A stretch of 64,000 nt of DNA, taken from NCBI RefSeq assembly GCF_036867415.1, contig NZ_JBAJHU010000009.1:1-64000 (forward strand), written 5' to 3'. The notes under the pieces were generated by a model that ran no database searches, was not told where the DNA came from, and saw only the letters and a program-made list of their open reading frames with translations. Below, in pieces: positions 44,773 to 54,028 of the stretch. A program made the translations under genes and the position numbers. Each line of letters starts with the position of its first letter. The stretch's first letter is position 1. Origin of the DNA: Rossellomorea sp036867415 (GTDB taxonomy: Bacteria > Bacillota > Bacilli > Bacillales > Bacillaceae_B).

Positions 44773-44838
44773 AGGTCAGCGGTTCGATCCTGCTATGCTC
44801 CATATACCTAAAACCCTTGATATTCAAGGGTTTTTTTA
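44773..44838 (+). repeat. right attachment repeat (attR) with tRNA-Ala 3' fragment
   Basis: Carries AGGTCAGCGGTTCGATCC...GCTCCA, the T-arm and acceptor 3' end of a tRNA-Ala, then the same terminator hairpin as behind the intact tRNA. No 5' tRNA half precedes it, so this is the displaced 3' end left by integration. Confidence 0.85.
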
Positions 44839-44964
44839 TTCCCTAACGTCTCTCCTTTTTCCTTGTTTATCCCTACACTCTCATTGTGAATTTTTACAGT
44901 TGGAGAAATTCCATAGCGTGGAAACACTAAAATTCAACTCTGAGCCCAGTTCTAAATAGATATA

Positions 44965-46491
44965 TTAGTTTGGCTGGTTATCTTTTTCACCGCCTAACTC
45001 AAACGGTGAATATACCCCTTCATAATCCACAATCGTCACCATTCCCATATCCGCATGGTTGTTATCGTGGCAGTGGAACAGCCATTCTCCTGCGTTATCC
45101 GCCTTGAAGTAGATCACATACTCTTCTCCGGGTTTCACGTGAATTAAGTCTTTCACAATTGGATTTTCAAATTCTTCCCCGTTTTTAGAATTCACCTGGA
45201 ACCGGTGACCATGCAGGTGCATAGGATGATTCATTCTTCCTGTATTTCTCAGTGTCACTTTTACAATGTCGCCTTCCTTTACCTGAATAGGCGGAGTCTC
45301 GGGGAATGTTTTATCATTTATTTGGAAAGACATCCCTTCTCCCATGTTCATTCCCATGCTTAAATCCATGTCGTAATTGACATCTGGATCAGGGGTATCT
45401 TCGAATAGGAGTTTTTCACTTCCATATGAAATACCTTTTGCTGTATCCTTTCCGGATGCAAGCACAACCTCTTGATCCGACGCTTGGTTATTATTCTCTG
45501 ATATCAACGGGATCACCATGTCTTCCGCATTTTCTATGTTCTGTTCCTGACCGATGAAAGCAGTCTCCTGGGTTCGTTTCGTAAACTCCACATCGATTCG
45601 CTCGCCAGGTGCAATTTCTAGTACATTGGAAGTGTTTTTTTCTGATATAACCTTTTCTGCATCATTGGCAATTACACGCATAGAACCTTCCGGGAAGACT
45701 AATTTATGCACCTGATAACCCGCATTAACGAACCTCAACCTTGCTTTTTCACCTGATTCCATCTTAAGTGGTTCGATGGCATCCCCCGATTTACCGTTCA
45801 CGGTAAACGTGTCGTACATTTGTTTCGTATCCGCTTCACCGTCACCGGACATAGCTCCCTGCATCATCCCCCCCATATTCGACATATCCCGTTTATCCTG
45901 ATCTACCGCCCATTCATCAAGAATGAAAAACTCATCCTTTTCATATTCTTTTTCCTTTTCTTCAATAACAAGTGAACCATAGAGGCCTTTATCCACCTGT
46001 TTTGAGCTTTGTTGGTGAGAGTGATACCAATAAGTCCCTGCGTCGTTTGCTATAAATTCATATGTAAAGCTTTCCCCAGGCTGCACCGCATCCTGAGTGA
46101 GTCCGGGAATTCCGTCCATTTTATTCGGTAATAGGACCCCATGCCAGTGAATCGTAACCGGAACGTTGAGTTCGTTCTTTAAATTTACTTTTACAAAGTC
46201 TCCTTCTTTAACCCGAAGCGGTTCTCCTGGAACTGTACCGTTATAGGTCCACGCGTTTACAATCTTTCCTTCACTGATTTCCCACTCTTTTTCTTGAGCG
46301 GTTAAATCAAATGACTTTACATTTCGTTCACCTTGCTCTTGTGCCCCGACCTTTAAAATACTCCTTTCGCCGCTTTTCACTCCCTCTGGTAAAGTCATAT
46401 CACTTTTATTCCATGGAGAATTGAGATACAAAAAAACACCCATGATCACCAATATTGTAATAAGTATAGATCCTATTATTTTCCTGTTCAT
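44965..46491 (-). CDS. multicopper oxidase, membrane-anchored
   Basis: 508 residues. An N-terminal membrane helix (about 5-25) anchors an extracellular three-cupredoxin enzyme. All copper motifs are visible: HWHG (type 2/3), WYHSHQ, HPMHLHGH and HCHDNNHADMGM (type 1 cysteine and axial Met). Methionine-rich patches (MSNMGGMMQGAM; MDLSMGMNMGEGM) could bind Cu(I). It likely oxidises Cu(I) to less toxic Cu(II), like CueO/CopA-type oxidases. AAGGAG precedes the ATG. First gene right of the island. Confidence 0.93.
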   Translation of the reverse strand: MNRKIIGSILITILVIMGVFLYLNSPWNKSDMTLPEGVKSGERSILKVGAQEQGERNVKSFDLTAQEKEWEISEGKIVNAWTYNGTVPGEPLRVKEGDFVKVNLKNELNVPVTIHWHGVLLPNKMDGIPGLTQDAVQPGESFTYEFIANDAGTYWYHSHQQSSKQVDKGLYGSLVIEEKEKEYEKDEFFILDEWAVDQDKRDMSNMGGMMQGAMSGDGEADTKQMYDTFTVNGKSGDAIEPLKMESGEKARLRFVNAGYQVHKLVFPEGSMRVIANDAEKVISEKNTSNVLEIAPGERIDVEFTKRTQETAFIGQEQNIENAEDMVIPLISENNNQASDQEVVLASGKDTAKGISYGSEKLLFEDTPDPDVNYDMDLSMGMNMGEGMSFQINDKTFPETPPIQVKEGDIVKVTLRNTGRMNHPMHLHGHRFQVNSKNGEEFENPIVKDLIHVKPGEEYVIYFKADNAGEWLFHCHDNNHADMGMVTIVDYEGVYSPFELGGEKDNQPN

Positions 46492-46578
46492 CGTTGAGTC
46501 TCCTTAATACATTTTTTGAATCACTACCACGGTACCCATCTCTCATGCAGAATCTTTGCAAGTAAATCGTAAACGAAG

Positions 46579-46600
46579 ACTGCGCCATTTAAGGCGCAGT
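46579..46600 (-). terminator. hairpin between SHOCT and oxidase genes
   Basis: ACTGCGCC / GGCGCAGT GC-rich stem with a six-base loop; only a weak T tract follows leftward, so termination may be partial. Confidence 0.5.
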
Positions 46601-46630
46601 TAGTGAACACGAAACAGAAACCTCTCAACT

Positions 46631-46870
46631 CTATTGTTCCAGTTTTCTCTTAAGCCGATCGTATTCCTCTTCAGTAATTTCTCCTTTTGCCAGCCTCTCC
46701 TTTAATCGATTCAATGCTTGGTTGTTCATGTTTTGAGTTGGAGGACTGGCATCTCCTTTTGGATTTGACCTCATCATCCAAATGAATACTCCAATGATGG
46801 CAAGGATGAGAATAATAAAGAGAAATCCGCTTCCAAAAAAGCCACCGCCCATACCTCCGCCGTTCATCAT
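46631..46870 (-). CDS. small SHOCT-domain membrane protein
   Basis: 79 residues. A Met/Gly-rich N-terminus, one membrane helix (about 14-33) and a C-terminal SHOCT motif, LNRLKERLAKGEITEEEYDRL. Such proteins are frequent in copper clusters of Bacillaceae; their function is not defined. AAGGAGATG precedes the ATG. Confidence 0.85.
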   Translation of the reverse strand: MMNGGGMGGGFFGSGFLFIILILAIIGVFIWMMRSNPKGDASPPTQNMNNQALNRLKERLAKGEITEEEYDRLKRKLEQ

Positions 46871-46961
46871 AAAATCATCTCCTTATTATTCTTATACACA
46901 CTACCGTATTTTATAAACTAGAAATTATCCATGTTTAATTAAATTTCGTAATAGTTTACAA

Positions 46962-46998
46962 AAAAGAGCATATCCACAATGTACGGATAAGCTCTTTT
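46962..46998 (-). terminator. terminator of the YdhK-like gene
   Basis: AAAAGAGCATATCC pairs with GGATAAGCTCTTTT with one mismatch; symmetric A/T tracts. Begins just after the stop at 47005. Confidence 0.75.
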
Positions 46999-47004
46999 CG
47001 TTTA

Positions 47005-47607
47005 TCATTGTTCTTTGGATGACAGCTCACTTTCCGTAACCCATTTATGATTTTTCACTTCTTCTCCGCCATCCGTTGGGGTGTAATCGACCATATAGAC
47101 GGTTGTTTCTTCAGCTGAATCAATTGCGGCTTTAGCACCATCCATTCCTTCCATGTGGTTGGCATTTAATACGACTTCATCTGCCTGCTTATATGGTTCT
47201 TCCCTGAGGTTCTCCAATTCTTCATGGATGACCCACTTGTGGTTTTTAACTTTTTCACCACCGTTTGTAGGCGTATAAGTAACAGTGTATACTACAGTGT
47301 CATAAGCACCTTGGATAGTCGCCTCTGCACCTTTCATCCCCGGCATATGATCCGTTTCGAGTAAGGCATTGCTTCCGACTGCATATTTAGGGTTTTCTGC
47401 CTCCTTCAAGCCTTCTGGAACTTCACCCGAACCAGAATGATTCATTTCACCATGGTCCCTATCATCCATTTCTTCTTTTTCTTCCATCTTCTCTTGATCA
47501 CTTTGGTTTTCGTTGTTTTCTGTCTTTTCCCCGTTGTTGCTAGAACAAGCCCCCAGAACAAGAATAGATAGTGTTACGAAAAGCAAAGCAATTCTTTTGA
47601 TTGTCAT
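47005..47607 (-). CDS. YdhK-family lipoprotein (two DUF1541 repeats)
   Basis: 200 residues. Lipobox VLGAC near residue 20, then an acidic His/Met linker. Two homologous ~60-residue repeats follow, each with MxGMxGAxAxI, TVYxVxYTPTxGGExVKNHKWV. The family is called DUF1541/YdhK and is linked to copper loci; it likely binds metal on the cell surface. AAGGAGGAG precedes the ATG. Divergent from the sensor kinase gene. Confidence 0.85.
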   Translation of the reverse strand: MTIKRIALLFVTLSILVLGACSSNNGEKTENNENQSDQEKMEEKEEMDDRDHGEMNHSGSGEVPEGLKEAENPKYAVGSNALLETDHMPGMKGAEATIQGAYDTVVYTVTYTPTNGGEKVKNHKWVIHEELENLREEPYKQADEVVLNANHMEGMDGAKAAIDSAEETTVYMVDYTPTDGGEEVKNHKWVTESELSSKEQ

Positions 47608-47772
47608 GTTGACTCCTCCTTACTTACGTTTCATTAAAATTTTACCCTGTAGATATGCAAAATATATGTAGAAACAAAAACTATTTATAAGCTAGAGTTA
47701 ACTGTTAAAACTGCACACTTTCTTCAAAAATAAAATGTAAACTTATTAATAGTTCAGAATTGAGGGTTGATA

Positions 47773-49152
47773 ATGAAGATATCTACCAAGTTAACGGTAT
47801 ATTTCACGATTGCAGTATTTATTTTGGTTGTTTTCATCTTGGTTTTTCTCCACGAAAGTATCGTGAACAGTAGGATAGATGAAGAGATAAATTCCATTCA
47901 ATCCAGAGGTGAAAGTCATCGTGACATATTAGAGGATAATTACACTCAGCAAACCCTGCAGCATATAGCCCTGATGGAATCAAGGACAAGTGCAATCGTT
48001 GTTGTTACTGACAAACAAAAAAACATAATTATTGCTTCGGACAAGGTTTCACCTGAAATGGAAGGGGTTATAGAGAAAGCTGTTGTAGCTTCTTATCCCA
48101 ATAGCAACATGCTAAAAAAAGACTACCGTAATGACGATTACATCGTATCTATGTCTTCTTTTCGTGCAAGTTCTCAGGAAGGCTATATCTTTATGTTCAA
48201 ACCTACTGGCCCTTTAAGAAAACTAATCAAGGAACTAAATTCTCACTTTCTAATTGCAGGCTGGCTGAGTTTAGTACTAATGATTATTATTCATTTTATT
48301 CTTTCCAAGATTTTAACCCGGCCACTAATTAAAATGAAGGCTGCAACCGAGAGTATCAATAGAGGAGATTATGATGTCATGCTTCCTCAAGCTGGAAATG
48401 ATGAAATTGGCCAATTGTCACAAGCTATACAGAAGTTATCTGATGATTTAAAGACAATAAAAGCAGAGAGAGCTGAATTTCTAGCAAGTATCTCTCATGA
48501 ACTTAGAACTCCTCTAACTTACGTGCAAGGCTACACTACTATTGCAAAGAGAATAGAAATCGGGGAGCAGGAGCGAAAGGAATATCTTCATATTATCGAG
48601 GAGGAGACCGGTACAATTGTCCAGCTAGTGGAAAATCTTTTTGAACTTGCAAAGCTTGATGAAAATACCTTTACTATTTACAAGGAAACAGTGGAAATTG
48701 GGCCTTTATTAAATAGATTATATACAAAGGTTAAGCCGGCATTTGTTAATCAAAACATTCAATTACATTTTGTAGATTGTACAACTAATATGGTCATCTA
48801 TGCAGATCCGATACGTCTGGAACAAATTTTCTTGAATCTGCTGGATAACGCTAAGAAATATTCAAAAAAAGATACGATGGTCACTCTTACTGTCACCTCT
48901 GACTCGAAGAATGCTATCTTCTCGCTTGAAGATGAAGGTATCGGTATCCCTGAAGATGAAATTCCGAATATCTTCACACGCTTATATCGCGTTGAAAAGT
49001 CTCGTTCTAGAGAACATGGGGGATCAGGGCTTGGACTATCAATTGTAAAAGAGCTGGTTGAAGCACACAGAGGTGATATTCAGGTGAAGAGTACAATCGG
49101 AAAAGGAACGATTATACAACTGTATATTCCTATCAAGGAGGGTTCTAAATGA
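47773..49152 (+). CDS. sensor histidine kinase (CopS/CusS-like)
   Basis: 459 residues. Two membrane helices (about 8-28 and 160-182) flank an extracellular sensor domain. HAMP (RPLIKMKAATESINRGDY) comes next, the DHp box SHELRTPLTYVQGY carries the phosphorylated H, and the N box (LLDNAKKYS), G1 (DEGIGIPEDE) and G2 (GGSGLGLSIV) follow. ATG 47773 has GAGGG six bases upstream and is preferred to TTG 47767. Its stop overlaps the regulator gene by four bases. Context suggests sensing of copper or envelope stress. Confidence 0.9.
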   Translation: MKISTKLTVYFTIAVFILVVFILVFLHESIVNSRIDEEINSIQSRGESHRDILEDNYTQQTLQHIALMESRTSAIVVVTDKQKNIIIASDKVSPEMEGVIEKAVVASYPNSNMLKKDYRNDDYIVSMSSFRASSQEGYIFMFKPTGPLRKLIKELNSHFLIAGWLSLVLMIIIHFILSKILTRPLIKMKAATESINRGDYDVMLPQAGNDEIGQLSQAIQKLSDDLKTIKAERAEFLASISHELRTPLTYVQGYTTIAKRIEIGEQERKEYLHIIEEETGTIVQLVENLFELAKLDENTFTIYKETVEIGPLLNRLYTKVKPAFVNQNIQLHFVDCTTNMVIYADPIRLEQIFLNLLDNAKKYSKKDTMVTLTVTSDSKNAIFSLEDEGIGIPEDEIPNIFTRLYRVEKSRSREHGGSGLGLSIVKELVEAHRGDIQVKSTIGKGTIIQLYIPIKEGSK

Positions 49153-49835
49153 AAAACATTCTTATTGTAGATGATGAGGCGAGAATGCTGAATCTCATTG
49201 AACTTTTTCTCAAACCGCGTGGGTACTCATGTGTTAAAACTAACAACGGTCATGAAGCCATCCAGCAATTGAGGAAGAGAGAATTTGATTTACTGCTGCT
49301 TGATATCATGATGCCAGAGATGTCTGGTTGGGAAGTATGTGAAAAGATCAGGACGTTTTCGTCGGTCCCAATCATCATGCTTACTGCAAGGGACACAAAA
49401 GCCGATCTTATCAGAGGCCTTGAACTCGGAGCAGACGATTATCTCACAAAACCATTTGACGAAGAAGTGCTCCTGGCCAAAATTAAAGCAGCTTTGAGAA
49501 GGCACAAGAATGAGTTCAAAACATCTAACTCACACCTCTTAATCAGAGGGGATTTCAGTTTGAATTATCAGTCATTCACACTAATTCATAATGAAAAGCA
49601 AATATCACTCACTTTGAAGGAATTTAAATTACTAGAAGCATTAATGAAGAAGCCTGAACAAGTGTATACAAGGCAGCAGCTTCTATTGATGGTATGGGAT
49701 AATCATGCAGAAACTGAAATCCGCACGGTAGATTCTCATATCCGGAATCTTCGTGACAAGTTAAAATCCGCTCACTTTCCCATTGAGAACCACTTGACCA
49801 CCATTTGGGGATTTGGTTATCAGTGGAAAGTATAA
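49149..49835 (+). CDS. OmpR/PhoB-family response regulator
   Basis: 228 residues. Receiver domain with DDE near the N-terminus, phospho-acceptor D in LLLLDIMMPEMSG, T in MLTARD and K in LTKPFD. The C-terminal winged helix contains LTLKEFKLLEALMKKPEQVYTRQQLL. It overlaps the kinase gene (ATGA) and probably controls the copper genes around it. Confidence 0.93.
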   Translation: MKNILIVDDEARMLNLIELFLKPRGYSCVKTNNGHEAIQQLRKREFDLLLLDIMMPEMSGWEVCEKIRTFSSVPIIMLTARDTKADLIRGLELGADDYLTKPFDEEVLLAKIKAALRRHKNEFKTSNSHLLIRGDFSLNYQSFTLIHNEKQISLTLKEFKLLEALMKKPEQVYTRQQLLLMVWDNHAETEIRTVDSHIRNLRDKLKSAHFPIENHLTTIWGFGYQWKV

Positions 49836-49862
49836 ATAAACAAGAAGGCAGGAGAAAATTAT

Positions 49863-50780
49863 ATGAAACTTAATAAAGCAATTGGTATATTAATTGGATC
49901 TGGATTACTAATAACCGGATGTTCCTCTACAGCACAAGAATATAAGTTCGTAAGTCCAGAATCAGAAAATGTCGAACACCTACATGGTGCAGGATACCCA
50001 AATAATGACGATGCTTTTTTTATAGCCACTCACAACGGACTCTATAAATATGAAGAAAACAAATGGACAGAGGCTAATCGCAATAAACATGATTACATGG
50101 GATTCTCTCCATATAAAGACGGTTTTTATTCCAGCGGGCATCCTGAGAATGGTTCTGACTTGAAGAACCCCCTGGGAATCATCAAGAGTACTGATCAAGG
50201 GAAATCTTTAGACAAGCTGGCATTCTATGGGGAAACTGACTTTCATTATCTTTCTGCAGGATATGAATCCGGTCAGTTGTTTGTCATAAACCAAGAACCT
50301 AATTCTACATTGGAAACAGGCCTTTATTCTTCAAGCGATGAAGGGGAAAACTGGAACAAGAGAAAAATGTCAGGAATCGATCCTGCTAAGTTGATTGGAC
50401 TTGCCGCCCATCCTGATAAAAAAAATCTGTTGGCTATAAATAGTCAGGAAGGGATCTTTTTCTCAGAAGACGGCGGGGATACCTTTTCACCAATAATGCA
50501 AGGAACACCGGTTACCAGTGTAGTATTAAACGATAAAACCGGGGTATATTCGAGTTTAGAAGAAGAGGGTATCAGCTTGATTAAATTTAACTTGGAATCA
50601 CTTGAAGAAGTAGAATTACCGTTACCTTCAATAAATAACGATAATCCTATCATGTTCATAGCACAAAATCCAAAGAATCAGTCAGAAATGACGTTAGTGA
50701 CATACAAAAATGATATCTACCGTACGTCTGACGGCGGCAAGAACTGGACTGAAATTATGGACAGTGGAAAACCTAAGTGA
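49863..50780 (+). CDS. BNR-repeat lipoprotein (F510_1955 family)
   Basis: 305 residues. Lipobox LITGC near residue 20. Asp-box repeats (STDQGKSLDKL, SSDEGENWNKR, SEDGGDTFSPI, TSDGGKNWTEI) indicate a surface beta-propeller; HLHGAGY begins the domain. Annotated elsewhere as F510_1955-family glycosylhydrolase, although catalytic residues are not evident. AGGAGA upstream. Operon with the two-component genes, so it may be regulated by them. Confidence 0.8.
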   Translation: MKLNKAIGILIGSGLLITGCSSTAQEYKFVSPESENVEHLHGAGYPNNDDAFFIATHNGLYKYEENKWTEANRNKHDYMGFSPYKDGFYSSGHPENGSDLKNPLGIIKSTDQGKSLDKLAFYGETDFHYLSAGYESGQLFVINQEPNSTLETGLYSSSDEGENWNKRKMSGIDPAKLIGLAAHPDKKNLLAINSQEGIFFSEDGGDTFSPIMQGTPVTSVVLNDKTGVYSSLEEEGISLIKFNLESLEEVELPLPSINNDNPIMFIAQNPKNQSEMTLVTYKNDIYRTSDGGKNWTEIMDSGKPK

Positions 50781-50805
50781 TAATAATGAATAAGGTTGTG
50801 TAAGT

Positions 50806-51540
50806 ATGTATGAAATACTAACTAGAATCAGTAATACATTAAGTCTCCCGTTTTACAATATGGTGGATAGTTTAATGGATTTTCCTATTTTAGTTGCATT
50901 AATCTTAGGATTAATCGGTTCACTCGCGCCCTGCCAGCTCACCACGAATATCAGCGCTATCACAATTTATGGAACCAGCAGTATCCAGTCTAAAATGAAG
51001 TGGACAGAAGTACTTTTTTTCATAGCAGGGAAGATCATTGCCTTCTCTTTGCTTGGTCTATTATTTTGGTGGATTGGAAATGATTTCAGATCTAATAGCA
51101 CTATTTTTTTCTCTGCATTCCGGAAGGTTATAGGTCCCATGATTATTTTTATTGGTTTATTTTTATTAGGCTTCTTCAAGTTGCGTTTCATTAATAAACT
51201 ATCAAGTTGGATTCCAATTACATTTAAAGAGGGGAAATGGGGATCGCTTTGGATGGGAATCAGTTTTTCAGTTGCTTTTTGTCCAACTATGTTTATTTTA
51301 TTCTTTGTAACCCTAATGCCAGTTGCCATTTCTTCTCCTTCAGGCTTTATACTACCGTCATTGTTTGGAATCGCTACATCTATTCCACTTTTAATTATTC
51401 TATTCATGATTAGCTTTTTGGAACTTGATGGATCGTTGATTAAAAAAAGCAGAAAGGTAGGTTCCTTGGTTCAGAAGTTTTCTGGGGTAGCCTTAGTTAT
51501 CCTTGGGGTTTTTGATACGCTCACGTATTGGAGTTTGTAA
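50806..51540 (+). CDS. CcdA/DsbD-like membrane protein
   Basis: 244 residues, six membrane helices. GLIGSLAPCQLTTN and SFSVAFCPTMFILFF carry the paired cysteines of the CcdA/DsbD transmembrane domain, which moves reducing equivalents across the membrane; related UreH/SafE-type transporters share the fold. In a copper cluster it may reduce extracellular thiols or serve copper delivery. Last gene of the rightward operon; the ribosome site is weak. Confidence 0.75.
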   Translation: MYEILTRISNTLSLPFYNMVDSLMDFPILVALILGLIGSLAPCQLTTNISAITIYGTSSIQSKMKWTEVLFFIAGKIIAFSLLGLLFWWIGNDFRSNSTIFFSAFRKVIGPMIIFIGLFLLGFFKLRFINKLSSWIPITFKEGKWGSLWMGISFSVAFCPTMFILFFVTLMPVAISSPSGFILPSLFGIATSIPLLIILFMISFLELDGSLIKKSRKVGSLVQKFSGVALVILGVFDTLTYWSL

Positions 51541-51608
51541 ACCAACAATTAAAAAGAAATTCTCATGAGAAAGTATATGATATATGTAAATTTCATTTTC
51601 AAATGAAT

Positions 51609-51650
51609 ATATAGTAAAAGAGCATCGAAAGAGATGCTCTTTTACTATAT
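51609..51650. terminator. bidirectional terminator between convergent operons
   Basis: Perfect 18-bp stem (51609-51626 with 51633-51650) with a six-base loop and internal A4/T4. It serves the CcdA-like operon from the left and copB from the right. Confidence 0.9.
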
Positions 51651-51719
51651 TGTGATCTATGCAGTTAAATTTCTTAGAGTGTTCCTCAAGTAAGTCACCT
51701 GCGCGTTACTCAAAAAACC

Positions 51720-53762
51720 TTAAACTTTCAATAAACGTGCATTAATAGCTACTATCACGGTACTGAGTGACATTAGTACGGCTCCGATTGCCGGACTCAG
51801 TACAATTCCTGCATTGTACAGTACTCCAGCTGCCAGCGGAATAGCTACAATGTTATAACCGGCAGCCCACCATAAGTTTTGAATCATCTTCCGATACGTT
51901 GCTTTCGATAATGAAATAATGGACACAACATCGTTCGGATTACTCTTTACCAATATAACATCCGCTGTTTCCATTGCCACATCAGTACCCGCTCCCACCG
52001 CTATACCAAGGTCGGCGTTTGCAAGAGCCGGTGCATCATTTACACCGTCACCTGTCATTGCTACTCTCAGACCTTCTTTTTTCACCTCCTTGATCTTTTC
52101 AGCTTTTTGGTGAGGCAAAACCTCTGCATAAACCTCATCAAGATCTAAACTATTCGCCACCCAGTTGGCCACCTGCTTGTTGTCGCCCGTCAGCATCATA
52201 GCACGGATATTGAGTTCTTTTAATCGTTTCATAGCTTCCTTGGAGCTTTCTCTCACTTTATCCGCCAGAGCAATCATGGCAGATAATTCTCCCTCAACAA
52301 GTACAAACACTACAGTTTTCCCTTCACCGGATAGTTTTTCATAAATATCTTTATCATAGGAAATCTTCTCTTCAGCCATATAACCAGGACTGACCACCAT
52401 TACGCTCTTGCCATTAATGCTCCCTTTAAGGCCCTTACCTGTAATGGATTGGAAGTTTTCCGGTTCTGATAATTTAATTGAACGTTTTTCAGCTTCCTCG
52501 AAAATCCCTCTTGCAATTGGGTGCTCTGACTGGGCTTCCAATGAGGCAGCGAGCCTAATAACTTCTTCTTCCGAACTTTCAACCAATTGTATATCAGTGA
52601 TACCAAACTTACCTTCTGTCAACGTTCCAGTTTTGTCAAATACAATTGCATCAAGGATTCTTGCACCTTCAAAGCTAGCACGATCTCGAATTAACAGCCC
52701 CCTCTTCGCAGCAATTGCCGTCGATCTTGCGACTACGAGTGGAGCAGCCAGTCCCAATGCGTGCGGACAGGCAATAACCATGACTGTTACCATTCTTTCC
52801 AATGCGTAAACAAAACTTTCCCCTATTAACAGCCACACTGCCATTGTAATGATGCCCGCTAAAAGAGCTATATAAAACAACCATTTAGCTGCACGGTTTG
52901 ATAAGTCTTGTGTTCGTGACTTTGATTCCTGTGCTTCTTTCACCATCGTCACGACCTGTGAGAGATAACTGTCTTCCCCTGTTTTCTCCACTGAAACTGT
53001 CAAAGAGCCTTCACCATTGATTGAACCGCCAATGACTTGATTTTCTTTGAATTTTTCAACAGGCACTGATTCCCCTGTTAACATTGACTCATCAAGTGTG
53101 GATTCTCCTTTAATGATTGTTCCATCGACCGGTACTTTTTCCCCCGGTTTAATCAGAACCTTGTCCCCCTGTTTCAATTCTGAAGTCGGAACATCTTTTA
53201 CATTTCCTTCTTCATCGACGAGGTGAGCCTCTGACGGCATTAACTTCACTAACTCCTCCAATGCACGTGAAGCACCCATGACCGATTTCATTTCAATCCA
53301 GTGGCCAAGGAGCATGATGTCAATCAACGTTGCCAACTCCCAGAAGAAGTTTTTTCCGGAAAGACCAAATACCGTAAGCGAACTATAGGCATAGGCTACG
53401 GTGATGGCCAAAGCAATCAGTGTCATCATTCCAGGTTCTTTTCGCTTTAACTCTTTCCAGGACCCTTCAAGAAATGGCCATCCTCCATAAAAGAATATAA
53501 ACGTAGCAAGGCCGAATAAAATATACATATCTCCAGTAAATCTTAAATCTATCCCTAAGAATTCCTGAATCATAGGTGAGAAAATCAGTATTGGAATAGT
53601 GATGATGAGCGAAATATAGAACCTTCGTTTAAAGTCATCAACCATATGGGCATGATGAGAAGCATGATCTTCCTGCTCCCCGTGAACATGTTCATTTTTC
53701 ATCCCTGGTTCTCCGTGAGACTCTCGGTGCTGATGATGATCATGTGTATTTTGATGATTCAT
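51720..53762 (-). CDS. copB: CopB-type copper P1B ATPase
   Basis: 680 residues. A histidine-rich N-terminus (HDHHQHRESHGE...HASHHAHM) replaces HMA domains. The membrane motif is CPH (VIACPHALGLAAP), marking the P1B-3 CopB group rather than CPC. TGESVPVEK, DKTGTLTEG and GDGVNDAPALA are the phosphatase, phosphorylation and hinge motifs. It exports copper or silver using ATP. AGGAGG precedes the ATG. Confidence 0.93.
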   Translation of the reverse strand: MNHQNTHDHHQHRESHGEPGMKNEHVHGEQEDHASHHAHMVDDFKRRFYISLIITIPILIFSPMIQEFLGIDLRFTGDMYILFGLATFIFFYGGWPFLEGSWKELKRKEPGMMTLIALAITVAYAYSSLTVFGLSGKNFFWELATLIDIMLLGHWIEMKSVMGASRALEELVKLMPSEAHLVDEEGNVKDVPTSELKQGDKVLIKPGEKVPVDGTIIKGESTLDESMLTGESVPVEKFKENQVIGGSINGEGSLTVSVEKTGEDSYLSQVVTMVKEAQESKSRTQDLSNRAAKWLFYIALLAGIITMAVWLLIGESFVYALERMVTVMVIACPHALGLAAPLVVARSTAIAAKRGLLIRDRASFEGARILDAIVFDKTGTLTEGKFGITDIQLVESSEEEVIRLAASLEAQSEHPIARGIFEEAEKRSIKLSEPENFQSITGKGLKGSINGKSVMVVSPGYMAEEKISYDKDIYEKLSGEGKTVVFVLVEGELSAMIALADKVRESSKEAMKRLKELNIRAMMLTGDNKQVANWVANSLDLDEVYAEVLPHQKAEKIKEVKKEGLRVAMTGDGVNDAPALANADLGIAVGAGTDVAMETADVILVKSNPNDVVSIISLSKATYRKMIQNLWWAAGYNIVAIPLAAGVLYNAGIVLSPAIGAVLMSLSTVIVAINARLLKV

Positions 53763-53856
53763 CCAAATATTCCTCCTTCATAAACAATCTTTCAATTAGT
53801 AATGCCCCAAAAATATGCAGAATTCATGAAAAACCATACCTTTACTATTAACAAAA

Positions 53857-53891
53857 AAGCATAACAGTCAAATTGCATGGCTGTTATGCTT
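53857..53891 (-). terminator. lgt terminator
   Basis: AAGCATAACAG / CTGTTATGCTT 11-bp stem; leftward strand continues into TTTTTTGTT. Lies 137 bases after the lgt stop. The rest of the gap to copB holds no gene. Confidence 0.8.
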
Positions 53892-54028
53892 CTTAATAAG
53901 TTCAATAATTGTAATTATACTGCCATAGGGATGCACCTGTTACTGAAGGCATACTTCAGCATATTCACATTTAGATGTACATGCATCATATAATTTCAAT
54001 GCTCACAGCCGTTTAACATCGCAAGTCG

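Larger units (their letters stand above)
585..44838. mobile_element. tRNA-Ala genomic island with metal resistance and defence genes
   Basis: Bounded by the 66-bp direct repeats at 555-620 and 44773-44838, with an intact tyrosine integrase next to the tRNA gene and an excisionase-like gene behind it. Cargo includes ars and mer operons, a Gabija-like pair, several nuclease-like genes and two free-standing LAGLIDADG endonucleases. No conjugation genes (relaxase, coupling protein, VirB4) are visible, so it is a genomic island or an element mobilised in trans, not a self-transmissible ICE. Several damaged recombinases suggest stepwise assembly. Confidence 0.75.
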
